Shown here piece by piece: positions 1-6,780 of a stretch of 10,615 nucleotides of DNA. The position numbers were made by a program, and so were the translations under genes. Source of the stretch: an uncultured Bacteroidota bacterium (GTDB lineage: Bacteria; Bacteroidota; Bacteroidia; Chitinophagales; Chitinophagaceae). The notes beneath the pieces are model-generated. The model worked only from the letters and a program-made list of their open reading frames with translations. It was not told where the DNA came from and made no database searches. Positions within the stretch are counted from its first letter, which is position 1. Each line of letters starts with the position of its first letter. The DNA is taken from assembly GCA_903881265.1 (NCBI GenBank), contig CAIRSV010000106.1, positions 1 through 10,615 on the forward strand, written 5' to 3'.

Positions 1-314
1 GACAATGTTTCCAATGAAGCACTTGAAAGTCTTTTCGCAAACTTTTCTCCATTTAGCTTAGAAAGGGTTGGATAAAAATCTTTTTTACTTAAGAATTGAA
101 AACCTCCACCAATCTGTCTTACTTCAAACGGATAAAAATCAGAAGCATATTTCTCCACGATAGCATCCAAGGCACCGGAAAGCTTTTCCTTATCGATGGC
201 CTCTTCCTCATTCATGGAATCATTTAAAATTTGCTCAATATCGTTTACTGTGATAGGTCGGTCTGAACCAAATATCAGGGCTTCACTTTGCAACATCATT
301 TGCTCTATGGTCAT
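1..314 (-). CDS. scpB: Segregation and condensation protein B, 5' part (C-terminus beyond window edge)
   Basis: ScpB is the winged-helix kleisin partner of SMC-ScpA, the complex that condenses and segregates the bacterial chromosome. The 104 residues visible match the N-terminal winged-helix region. They include EALIFGSDRPIT near residues 11-22, which is the typical first helix and strand, then ALDAIVEKYASDFYPFEVRQ and GGGFQFLSKKDFYPT, and they stop at LSSASLETLS, just before the usual IIAYKQP segment. The ATG at 314 is chosen because it gives the normal short N-terminus before EALIF. The frame stays open for about 26 more codons upstream but has no ATG there, and a candidate -7 element (335-342) lies inside that extension. 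It is divergent from prfB. Family assignment is by recognition of conserved residues and is secure; the fragment shows no stop or frameshift. Confidence 0.9.
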   Translation of the reverse strand, partial: MTIEQMMLQSEALIFGSDRPITVNDIEQILNDSMNEEEAIDKEKLSGALDAIVEKYASDFYPFEVRQIGGGFQFLSKKDFYPTLSKLNGEKFAKRLSSASLETL

Positions 315-334
315 GCGTTCAATTTTTAATTCCT

Positions 335-342
335 CAAATATA
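335..342 (-). promoter_or_regulatory. Candidate -7 promoter element for scpB
   Basis: On the minus strand this reads TATATTTG, matching the Bacteroidota primary-sigma -7 consensus TAnnTTTG, and it sits 20 bp before the scpB ATG. No clear TTG-type -33 element is seen at the usual spacing, so this rests on the -7 match alone. The motif is short enough to occur by chance. Confidence 0.35.
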
Positions 343-560
343 GAGTTCTCAAAAAGTACACGGTAAAATAGAAATGCACAGTTGTGGGTAACTTATTTAG
401 TATCCTTTCAAAACGGCTTTTACATGCCATTTTAGACGGGCTGATTAGCATCTGAGATATCCTGTTGATAGGTTGAATATGACTTGTTATAATCGAATAG
501 ATGCCTTTTGAAACTTATTTGTTTCAGTATGACATCGATCGACATCTGATTTCTTATTCT

Positions 561-568
561 TACATTTG
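561..568 (+). promoter_or_regulatory. Candidate -7 promoter element for prfB
   Basis: The sequence TACATTTG fits the Bacteroidota -7 consensus TAnnTTTG. It ends only 5 bp before the prfB ATG, so transcription from it would start at or within a few bases of the start codon and give a leaderless or nearly leaderless mRNA. No TTG or TTTG lies at the usual 17-23 bp upstream; the nearest TTTG, at 518-521, is about 39 bp away. The call is tentative. Confidence 0.35.
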
Positions 569-573
569 CGGCC

Positions 574-1668
574 ATGACAATAGAGCAACTCAAAGAAATG
601 AGAGAGCGTGTAAACGCACTAGAGGGCTATCTGGATGTAAGAGGAAAGAAAAATAAAATCGAGAACGATAAGATATTAAGTCTTTCTGAAGGTTTTTGGG
701 ATGATAATGTACGAGCCACAGCTATTCTTAAAGAGATTAAGACAAATTCATTCTGGACTGACCTGTTTGATAATGCCAAAAACGCTGTGGACGATTTCGC
801 CGTTATGTTTGACTTCTGGAAGGATGCCGAAGCGAGTGAAGACGATGCCAAACAAAGTCATGAGTATGCGATTACTAAACTCGACGAACTAGAATTTAAA
901 AGCACACTCAATCAACCTGAAGACGAAATGCCTGCAGTGATGACCATCAATTCAGGAGCTGGCGGAACCGAAAGTCAGGATTGGGCCGAAATGCTTCTTC
1001 GTATGTACCGTATGTATGCCGAAAAGAATGGGTTCAAAGTGAGTGAAATTGATATTCAATGGGGCGATGGTGCCGGTATTAAACAAGCTACCATTGAAAT
1101 CGAAGGGCCATTCGCGTTCGGCTTACTCAAATCAGAAAATGGCGTTCATCGTCTCGTACGTATTTCTCCGTTCGATTCGAATGCAAGGCGGCATACTTCT
1201 TTCGCGTCCGTTTTTGTCTATCCACTTGTCGATGACACGATTGAAATTGACGTAAATCCAGCTGATCTCGAATGGGATTTCTTTAGAGCCGGCGGCAAGG
1301 GCGGGCAAAATGTAAATAAGGTGGAAACCGCAGTGCGTCTGAAACATATTCCAAGCGGCATCATTGTTGAGTGTCAGCAAGCACGTACGCAGGGCGACAA
1401 CCGCGACAAGGCTGTCAAGATGTTGAAATCGCAATTGTATGAACGCGAATTGCAACGTCAAGAGGAATTAAAAAACAAATCAAATTCAAGCAAGAAAAAA
1501 ATTGAATGGGGCTCACAAATACGCTCCTATGTTTTTCATCCCTACAAAATGATAAAAGATCATCGCACTGATTATGAAGTTGGCAATGTCAATCCAGTGA
1601 TGGATGGGGAACTTGATGGGTTCATCAAAGCCTATTTGATGTTAGGCAATTCAGAAGAAAATGTTTAG
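574..1668 (+). CDS. prfB: Peptide chain release factor 2
   Basis: RF2 recognises UGA and UAA in the ribosomal A site and triggers peptidyl-tRNA hydrolysis. The 364-residue product is the usual RF2 length (E. coli about 365). The N-terminal helical domain contains GYLD (18-21). The stop-codon recognition tripeptide SPF, which distinguishes RF2 from RF1, is at 198-200 in RISPFDSNARRHTSF. The catalytic GGQ is at 243-245 in AGGKGGQNVNKVETAVR. The C-terminal SYVFHPYKMIKDHRT and NPVMDGELDGFI segments are typical. It is unusual in lacking the +1 programmed frameshift found in most bacterial prfB genes: where CTT TGA C would follow GGC TAT, the gene reads CTG GAT (631-636) in one open frame. The ATG at 574 matches the usual N-terminus; there is no obvious Shine-Dalgarno sequence. 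The next gene starts 21 bp downstream with no terminator between them, so they may be cotranscribed. Confidence 0.97.
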   Translation: MTIEQLKEMRERVNALEGYLDVRGKKNKIENDKILSLSEGFWDDNVRATAILKEIKTNSFWTDLFDNAKNAVDDFAVMFDFWKDAEASEDDAKQSHEYAITKLDELEFKSTLNQPEDEMPAVMTINSGAGGTESQDWAEMLLRMYRMYAEKNGFKVSEIDIQWGDGAGIKQATIEIEGPFAFGLLKSENGVHRLVRISPFDSNARRHTSFASVFVYPLVDDTIEIDVNPADLEWDFFRAGGKGGQNVNKVETAVRLKHIPSGIIVECQQARTQGDNRDKAVKMLKSQLYERELQRQEELKNKSNSSKKKIEWGSQIRSYVFHPYKMIKDHRTDYEVGNVNPVMDGELDGFIKAYLMLGNSEENV

Positions 1669-1689
1669 TTTTAATTCAAACACAGTCTC

Positions 1690-2715
1690 TTGTTGAAATA
1701 CCATCTGATCATATTCCTTCTTTCATTTAGTGCGCAACGCTGCGTTGCAATGACAGCAGACTCAATGAGTTACAATCATAGCACAAACCGATCGATCGAG
1801 AAGAAAGCCACCTTTCTTTCTATTTACTATGGCGTTTCTAACTATCTCGGCGATTTAGGTGGCAATAGCGGAATCGGGAAAGGCTTTTTATATGATGTAA
1901 ACTTTAAGAAACGAAGTTCGTTTGTCGGATTTTCAATTAGCAAAGTAAAAAAAGAAGCCGTCGGTTTTCGATTGGGATATACAACAGGAAGTATTGCAGG
2001 CAGCGATGGCGATGCATTTTACACAAGCGAAACTGACCCTGCCTATAAACGATACAAACGCAATCTTGATTTCAAATCCAAGATTTCAGAATGGTCTTTC
2101 ATGCTTGAAATGTATCCATTGAAATTTCTTCGTCAGACTAAAAAAGCAACACGTTGGTCTATGCAGCCCTATCTTTTAGGAGGCGTTGGCCGGTTTAAAT
2201 TTAACCCGCAGGGAAGTTATGTTGATCCTATTACAAGAGGTGATACTTGGGTTGATTTACAACCCCTAAGCACTGAAGGGCAAGGCATGAAAGAATATCC
2301 TACTCAAAAACCTTACAAGTTGACTCAGCTCAATCTTCCATATGGTTTGGGAATTCAATATAAAACAGGTACTAAAACAAGTATCTCGTTTGAATATATC
2401 GGTCGTAAACTATTTACAGATTATCTAGATGATGTCAGTACAACCTATATCGACCCATCACTTTTTACTACCTATTTTAACCCGTCTGATGCCGCCACAG
2501 CCGCGTCTATAAACAATAAATCAAACCTGATTGATCCTACTAATCCATATCAGGTAGGTGATAAACGGGGCAATGCAAAAAAAAATGATTTCTATTATTC
2601 CTTTAATTTAAAGGTATCCATTCAGATGAATAAGAAGAAGATTCAATCTATCAAATCAATGAATCTTCCTGCTTGGCAGCATTACAAATACGACAATCAG
2701 GAACGATGTGATTAA
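1690..2715 (+). CDS. Outer-membrane beta-barrel protein, DUF6089/PorG-like
   Basis: This is a predicted outer-membrane beta-barrel protein of Bacteroidota. I recognise the DUF6089 pattern, the family that includes the T9SS component PorG: an early YYGVSNYLGDLGG strand (46-58), alternating aromatic strands such as MQPYLLGGVGRFKF (158-171) and LPYGLGIQYKTGTKTSISFEY (216-236), the signature FTDYLDDVSTTYID (242-255), and a closing GNAKKNDFYYSFNLKVSI (294-311). The start is inferred to be one of two tandem TTG codons (1690 or 1693). There is no ATG between the preceding in-frame stop (1672) and 1750, and only the TTG start provides a signal peptide, with hydrophobic core LIIFLLSFSA (residues 6-15). 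ATG at 1750 would give a leaderless product. The 30-residue tail after the last strand is basic and unusual for a barrel that normally ends near its last strand. It may be cotranscribed with prfB and converges on the T9SS adhesin gene. Whether it is PorG itself or a paralogue cannot be decided here. Confidence 0.75.
   Translation: MLKYHLIIFLLSFSAQRCVAMTADSMSYNHSTNRSIEKKATFLSIYYGVSNYLGDLGGNSGIGKGFLYDVNFKKRSSFVGFSISKVKKEAVGFRLGYTTGSIAGSDGDAFYTSETDPAYKRYKRNLDFKSKISEWSFMLEMYPLKFLRQTKKATRWSMQPYLLGGVGRFKFNPQGSYVDPITRGDTWVDLQPLSTEGQGMKEYPTQKPYKLTQLNLPYGLGIQYKTGTKTSISFEYIGRKLFTDYLDDVSTTYIDPSLFTTYFNPSDAATAASINNKSNLIDPTNPYQVGDKRGNAKKNDFYYSFNLKVSIQMNKKKIQSIKSMNLPAWQHYKYDNQERCD
2638..2667 (-). terminator. 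Weak hairpin downstream of the T9SS protein gene
   Basis: AAGATTCA (2638-2645) and TGAATCTT (2660-2667) form an 8-bp inverted repeat with a 14-base loop, lying inside the 3' end of the convergent barrel gene and about 55 bp past the stop of the minus-strand T9SS gene. On the minus strand it is followed by a pyrimidine-rich CTTCTTATTC rather than a clean U-run. The stem is AT-rich. It could act as a poor terminator or be chance. Confidence 0.25.
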
Positions 2716-2721
2716 TGATGC

Positions 2722-4764
2722 TTATCGCAATAAAGTTACATCCCCTTTCAAGAAAAATTCCTCACCCGTAAAATTACATTTGTATCGTATCTGATAATAA
2801 TACGCCCCTATGTCTGCAGGCGAGCCTTTAATCGCACCATCCCAACGATCGTTGATGTTTTGCGATTTAAACGCAAGACCACCCCACCGATCGAAAATAA
2901 TGAATTCCTTTAGTTCAATATTATTTTCATTGACCAGATATTTAAATTCATCATTCTGCCCATCTCGATTCGGCGAAAATGCATTTGGTACCAACATGTT
3001 GCAATTACAACTCTGCTCATAATAATCTACGAAAATAGAATCCGAACCGATGCAATTGTTGACATTCACAATAACCCAATACAACCCTTTTTCTGTCACC
3101 TTGTAGGTCGAACCAATTGAATTGTCCTGCCACTGATACATGGCATTCGGCGTCGCCGCATTTAGTAGTTTACTATCCCCTAAACAAAGTGTTACATCGT
3201 CGCCTAGCGACACAATTGGTCGTTGCTGATAATCGACCTGAATTGAATCTCGCGCTCTGCAATGATCGACTGTCACATCGACCCAATACAAACCTGCGTT
3301 GTTTACATTGCGCATAGGCAACACCGATTGGTCATCCCACTCGTAGGCAGCGTTTGGCGTAAAGGCATTCAAACTAAATGAATTCCCCTCACAAACTATC
3401 GTGTCATTTCCAATAAACACCTCCGGAATAGGTTTATATACAATATGAATACTATCTGTAGCTGTGCCGCAACCAGTGGTTACATCCACACTGTATGTAC
3501 CTGCCTGCGTAACCGGATAGGTTGATGTGACAGCGCCATTTTGCCAATGATAGACTGCTCCGGGCGTGTTACCTGCATTTAAGAGAATACTTTGTCCATC
3601 ACAAAGCGTTGTATCGTCTCCTAATTCAAGCAAGGGCGATGGGAAAAAATTAATGATAATCGTATCGCGGGCACTGCATCCGCCTATGGTAACTTTAACA
3701 ATAAAAATTCCTGAAAACATCGCTGTAAAAGTCGGGTTCGTAGACCCATCTTGCCACAGATACGTTGCACCTGATGTGGTTGCATTCAGCACTACGGGAT
3801 GACCAGCACACGACGTTGTATCATTGCCTAGAAATACCACAGGAGATGGCGCATAATTGATATGAATGGTATCGGAAAATACACCACAATTGTTGGTAAC
3901 CCTAACCCAATACGTGCCTGCCGAGTTGACTGTAAAAATTGGATTTGTCGAACCATTTTGCCATAGATAAGTTGCATTTGAATTCGTTGCATTCAACGTT
4001 ATCGACGAGCCATTGCACAAGGTTGTATCGTTTCCAAGATTCGTAGGGGTAAAGTTAGTAGCGCTGCAAAGAGCAGGATCCACTAGATGTGTAATGACAT
4101 TCTTCATCAGTGTATCATTGGTATTTCCGTTAATCCAATCCTGATCGGTAATTTGAATAAGTCGTCCATAGGTAGGATTAGGAGGACAAAAAAAGTACCC
4201 ATAAAACAAGCCGTTACGCTCAAGAAAATATTGGATTCCACAACCAGTGCCATGACATCCAAAATTAAAATTATCCAAAACCGGATTCTGAATTGGAATC
4301 TGCGCATTGGCAAACGAGCCTAGGATATTCATTTGCATAATACCATTGGTGGTGCCTCCCCATGAAAAAGTACCTCCCAAGGTATTTACCAAGGTAGAAA
4401 AAGCCTGATTGGTAGATAAGCTGCATTGGTATTCGCCCTGCAAAAAAACTGGCTTACCCGTTTGCAAAAACTGTTGGATTGTGGCAACCCTATTGGCCGG
4501 CAAGGCAATAGAACCTGATGAAATAATCAGCACATCCGTGGCAGCAAAAAATGTTGAATTATCTAAGGTCGTTTGCGGCACCACAGAGGCCGTATAGCCC
4601 ATACTTATGGCAATATTTTTCCATTTTACATCCATGACATCGGTGTTGAGATAGGACTGACTTTCGATAATCGTGACATTTAGGGCGCAAGCATTGGTTG
4701 AAAGCATCCATTGAGCAAGCATACAAATATAGAAGGACAAAAGGAATGTTTTAATTTTCATCAT
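2722..4764 (-). CDS. Secreted multi-domain protein: amidotransferase-like N-domain, five Ig-like repeats, T9SS type B sorting domain
   Basis: This is a predicted cell-surface or secreted protein exported by Sec and then by T9SS. With the start at the tandem ATGs 4764/4761 it has 680 residues. Residues 1-27 are a signal peptide (MMKIK, then a hydrophobic core, ending NACA). Residues 28 to about 235 resemble a ThuA/glutamine-amidotransferase-like alpha/beta fold (VTIIES, DVLIISSGS, GKPVFLQGEYQ), without an obvious catalytic triad. Five Ig-like repeats begin at about 243, 312, 381, 451 and 520. Each has LG(N/D)DTTLC.G, then Y.WQ(N/D)(G/N)S, then G.Y.V.V, then a second Cys and (S/R)DSI. Residues about 587-680 form the gliding-motility-associated C-terminal domain (CHU_C/TIGR04131): VPNAFSPNRDGQNDEF, FDRWGGLAF, RWDGAIKGSPADIGAYYYQI. 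An ATG at 4809 would add 15 residues ahead of the signal peptide and is less likely. The ligand is unknown; adhesion is inferred from the repeats. It ends 6 bp from the convergent barrel gene. Confidence 0.85.
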   Translation of the reverse strand: MMKIKTFLLSFYICMLAQWMLSTNACALNVTIIESQSYLNTDVMDVKWKNIAISMGYTASVVPQTTLDNSTFFAATDVLIISSGSIALPANRVATIQQFLQTGKPVFLQGEYQCSLSTNQAFSTLVNTLGGTFSWGGTTNGIMQMNILGSFANAQIPIQNPVLDNFNFGCHGTGCGIQYFLERNGLFYGYFFCPPNPTYGRLIQITDQDWINGNTNDTLMKNVITHLVDPALCSATNFTPTNLGNDTTLCNGSSITLNATNSNATYLWQNGSTNPIFTVNSAGTYWVRVTNNCGVFSDTIHINYAPSPVVFLGNDTTSCAGHPVVLNATTSGATYLWQDGSTNPTFTAMFSGIFIVKVTIGGCSARDTIIINFFPSPLLELGDDTTLCDGQSILLNAGNTPGAVYHWQNGAVTSTYPVTQAGTYSVDVTTGCGTATDSIHIVYKPIPEVFIGNDTIVCEGNSFSLNAFTPNAAYEWDDQSVLPMRNVNNAGLYWVDVTVDHCRARDSIQVDYQQRPIVSLGDDVTLCLGDSKLLNAATPNAMYQWQDNSIGSTYKVTEKGLYWVIVNVNNCIGSDSIFVDYYEQSCNCNMLVPNAFSPNRDGQNDEFKYLVNENNIELKEFIIFDRWGGLAFKSQNINDRWDGAIKGSPADIGAYYYQIRYKCNFTGEEFFLKGDVTLLR
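2925..4038 (-). repeat. Five tandem Ig-like repeat units (about 207 bp each) plus the start of the sorting domain
   Basis: Units start with the codon for the L/I of LGNDTT at 4038, 3831, 3624, 3414 and 3207, giving spacings of 207, 207, 210 and 207 bp, or 69, 69, 70 and 69 residues. The fifth unit runs to about 3010, where the sorting domain begins, so the left boundary given is loose. Similarity is clear at the protein level: two Cys, one Trp and a Gly-x-Tyr strand per unit. At the DNA level only patches are shared, such as the GTTGTATCG stretch encoding DDTT and the TGCCA..GATA stretch around the Trp. The units have therefore diverged and are not a recent amplification. Confidence 0.8.
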
Positions 4765-4820
4765 AAAAAAATAAGTAAACATGACAATAAACTCAGGCAT
4801 TGAGTTCATAATTCGGAACG

Positions 4821-4828
4821 TAAAAGTA
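4821..4828 (-). promoter_or_regulatory. Candidate -7 element upstream of the T9SS protein gene
   Basis: The minus strand reads TACTTTTA, one base off TAnnTTTG. It lies 56 bp before the preferred ATG at 4764 and 11 bp before the alternative ATG at 4809. No matching -33 element is evident. The remaining sequence between the GNAT stop and this gene (4765-4954) is AT-rich and holds only a weak 5-bp inverted repeat (CGTAT/ATACG, about 4903-4925), not a convincing terminator. Confidence 0.25.
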
Positions 4829-4954
4829 ACATCTTTTCAATGAGAAGTCTGATCGCTCAAGGGATAATTCGGTTTTTAGGATAAGAAAAAGAGATAAATA
4901 TGACGTATCGAATGTTGACATACGATGTGATCAATTCTCACCTTACACTTGACA

Positions 4955-5404
4955 CTAAGATTGTTTGCAGGCATACACATCCTGATATTGAATTTCCATG
5001 ATACGCTCGTGTGTCAATAAGGCATCAAAGCCGAACTGCCTATAGAGACCATGCGCATCAACTGTGGCCAACATAAAACGTCTGAGCCCCTGCAGTTCGG
5101 GATACGCCATGATGGTTTGCATCAGGATTTTCGAATAACCATTTCCTCGTTGATCTTCAATTATAAAAACATCACAGAGATAGCAAAAGGTCGCCTTGTC
5201 GGTTATCATTCTGGCAAAGCCTATCATTACATCATCCTTTAGCACGGCGAAGCATAAACTATTCTCAATCGATTTGCTGACGGTTTCCAATGGAATTCCT
5301 CTAGCCCAATAACTATGATTCGACAGATAATCATGTACGAACAAGATATCAATTTTAGAAATGTCGGTTGTGATACAAACAACAGGCGTGTTGGAATTCG
5401 ACAT
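4955..5404 (-). CDS. GNAT-family N-acetyltransferase
   Basis: This is a predicted acetyl-CoA-dependent N-acetyltransferase of 149 residues, a compact single GNAT domain; the substrate is unknown. The acetyl-CoA pyrophosphate-binding motif A is visible as VFIIEDQRGNGYSKILMQ (79-96), where QRGNGYS fits the Q/RxxGxG/A pattern. It is preceded by the strand FAVLKDDVMIGFARMI (52-67) and followed by MLATVDAHGLYRQFGF (111-126), the usual beta6-alpha4 region with a Tyr in the position often used as general acid. The early HDYLSNHSYWARGIP segment (24-38) is common to a group of small cytosolic GNATs. The ATG at 5404 lies 6 bp past the pgk stop, so translation is probably coupled and the gene cotranscribed with pgk. 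I infer no role in glycolysis from that alone. Confidence 0.88.
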   Translation of the reverse strand: MSNSNTPVVCITTDISKIDILFVHDYLSNHSYWARGIPLETVSKSIENSLCFAVLKDDVMIGFARMITDKATFCYLCDVFIIEDQRGNGYSKILMQTIMAYPELQGLRRFMLATVDAHGLYRQFGFDALLTHERIMEIQYQDVYACKQS

Positions 5405-5410
5405 ACTGGT

Positions 5411-6619
5411 TTAGGAATTTACGTATCCTCTTATAGCAGCGATACCGGGTAATTCTTTTCCTTCAAAATATTCAAGCAAGGCACCGCCTCCAGTACTTAC
5501 ATACGAAACCTGATCTGCTAAGTGAAACCTATTGATGGCCGCCACCGAATCGCCGCCACCGATCAACGAGAAAGCCCCCTTGTTGGTAGCCTCAGCAATA
5601 GACAGCGCAATGGCTTTGGTTCCTTCTTGAAATTTCTCCATTTCAAACACGCCCATCGGTCCGTTCCAGAGGATCGTCTTTGAATGGTGGATCACATCGC
5701 TGAATGTTGCAATTGATTTCTCAGCAATATCGAGTCCCATCCATCCTTGAGGAATATGATTATTATCAACCACCTGCGTGTTCGCATCAGCGGCAAACTT
5801 ATCAGCTATCACACTGTCAACAGGAATCAACAACTTTACGCCTTTCGCTTCAGCTTTACTAATTAATTCATTCGCCAGATCAAGACGATCGTTTTCACAA
5901 AGTGAAGAGCCAATTTCATTACCTTGAGCCTTGAGGAAGGTATATGCCATACCACCGCCGATAATGATGGTATCGGCTTTGTTCATTAGCATTTCAATAA
6001 TCAAAATTTTATCACTCACTTTTGCACCACCCAAAATAGCGGTGAACGGTTTTTCGGCACTATGTAACACTTTCTCAGCATTACTCACCTCGGCATTCAT
6101 GAGGGAGCCAAACATTCTATTTTCCGGCAAAAAGTATTGCGCCATGATCGCCGTTGATGCATGGGCACGATGTGCGGTTCCAAACGCGTCATTGACATAC
6201 ACATCCCCTAAGGACGCAAGTTGTTGGGCAAAATCAATATCGCCTTTTTCTTCTTCTTTATAAAAACGAAGATTCTCAAGGAGTAAAACCTCACCAGCTT
6301 TCAAGTGAGCAGCTTTATCGATAGCTTCTTGTCCGATACAATCAGCGGCAAACGTAACGGTTCGACCATTGAGCAACTTGACTAGATGTGATACGATATG
6401 TTTCAGCGAGTATTTATCAGCAGGTCCGTCTTTAGGCCGACCTAAATGCGACATTAAAATTACGCAGCCTCCATCATTCAGAATTTTCTCAATCGTAGGC
6501 ATAGAAGCCCGCATACGCGTATCATCAGTAATTTCATATTGATCATTGAGAGGTACATTAAAATCGACACGCACCAAGGCTTTCTTGCCTTCGAAATCAT
6601 AGGAAGTAAATACTGACAT
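5411..6619 (-). CDS. pgk: Phosphoglycerate kinase
   Basis: Pgk transfers the acyl phosphate of 1,3-bisphosphoglycerate to ADP, making ATP and 3-phosphoglycerate in glycolysis, and works in reverse in gluconeogenesis; it is cytosolic. The 402-residue product is near the usual bacterial length of about 387-400. Substrate-binding segments of the N-terminal lobe are RVDFNVPL (17-24), SHLGRPKDG (57-65), ENLRFYKEEE (115-124), and DAFGTAHRAHAST (144-156). The nucleotide lobe has ILGGAKVSDKI (195-205), LWNGPMGVFE (318-327), GGGDSVAA (354-361) and the C-terminal STGGGALLEYFEGKELPG (375-392). The ATG at 6619 gives the standard MSVFTSYDF start; a TTG 21 bp upstream in frame would add seven non-conserved residues and overlaps the likely promoter region. 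It heads an apparent two-gene operon with the GNAT gene. No key motif is missing. Confidence 0.98.
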   Translation of the reverse strand: MSVFTSYDFEGKKALVRVDFNVPLNDQYEITDDTRMRASMPTIEKILNDGGCVILMSHLGRPKDGPADKYSLKHIVSHLVKLLNGRTVTFAADCIGQEAIDKAAHLKAGEVLLLENLRFYKEEEKGDIDFAQQLASLGDVYVNDAFGTAHRAHASTAIMAQYFLPENRMFGSLMNAEVSNAEKVLHSAEKPFTAILGGAKVSDKILIIEMLMNKADTIIIGGGMAYTFLKAQGNEIGSSLCENDRLDLANELISKAEAKGVKLLIPVDSVIADKFAADANTQVVDNNHIPQGWMGLDIAEKSIATFSDVIHHSKTILWNGPMGVFEMEKFQEGTKAIALSIAEATNKGAFSLIGGGDSVAAINRFHLADQVSYVSTGGGALLEYFEGKELPGIAAIRGYVNS

Positions 6620-6637
6620 ACTGTTTTTTTTGAGCCG

Positions 6638-6645
6638 CAAAAGTA
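6638..6645 (-). promoter_or_regulatory. Candidate -7 promoter element for pgk
   Basis: The minus strand reads TACTTTTG, a full match to TAnnTTTG, ending 18 bp before the pgk ATG. A TTTTTG at 6670-6675 lies 24 bp further upstream and could be the -33 element, although the spacing is slightly long and the same T-run also serves the preceding terminator. This is the best-supported promoter in the window. Confidence 0.5.
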
Positions 6646-6670
6646 CTACATCATCACTAAAATAGAGGGC

Positions 6671-6722
6671 AAAAATTTAACCCATCTAATGTGGCAGAAA
6701 ACTGCTTACACAAGATGGGTTA
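6671..6722 (-). terminator. Intrinsic terminator of the nif3-zinc ribbon operon
   Basis: A 10-bp perfect outer stem pairs TAACCCATCT (6678-6687) with AGATGGGTTA (6713-6722). Inside it is a second stem, TGT and GCAG (6690-6697) pairing with CTGC and ACA (6702-6710), around an AAAA loop with a small bulge. Read on the minus strand it is followed by AA and TTTTT (6671-6677). It lies 58 bp past the zinc-ribbon gene stop and ahead of the pgk promoter, which separates the two transcription units. Confidence 0.8.
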
Positions 6723-6780
6723 TTCCTGAAACACAGGTTATGAATTTGATTGATCGATATACTGAATCGACCAAATAAAA

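Larger units (their letters stand above)
315..573. other. Divergent intergenic region between scpB and prfB
   Basis: This 259-bp stretch separates two divergent genes, so it should hold promoters for both. I see candidate -7 elements at each end. There is a 6-bp inverted repeat, TGAAAC at 509-514 and GTTTCA at 521-526, around a 6-base spacer, about 50 bp before prfB. It could be a small operator or chance. A short direct repeat of GACATC flanks GATC near 531-546. No tRNA, riboswitch or convincing small ORF is visible. Confidence 0.5.

Noticed and set aside
531..546. GACATC GATC GACATC as a possible operator
   Set aside because: It is a short direct repeat with a central CGATCG palindrome and no second copy elsewhere; too little to call a binding site.
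1132..1461. Minus-strand 109-codon open frame inside prfB
   Set aside because: It is antisense to the conserved catalytic region of RF2 and encodes no recognisable protein; a coding shadow.
3010..4038. Regularly spaced repeats that might be a CRISPR or satellite array
   Set aside because: The period is 207-210 bp, the frame is maintained, and similarity is at the protein level; they are Ig-like domain repeats.
4903..4925. CGTAT/ATACG inverted repeat downstream of the GNAT gene as a terminator
   Set aside because: Only 5 bp of stem, a long loop and no adjacent U-run.
5931..6263. Plus-strand 110-codon open frame inside pgk
   Set aside because: Antisense to highly conserved Pgk motifs, with no promoter or family features of its own.
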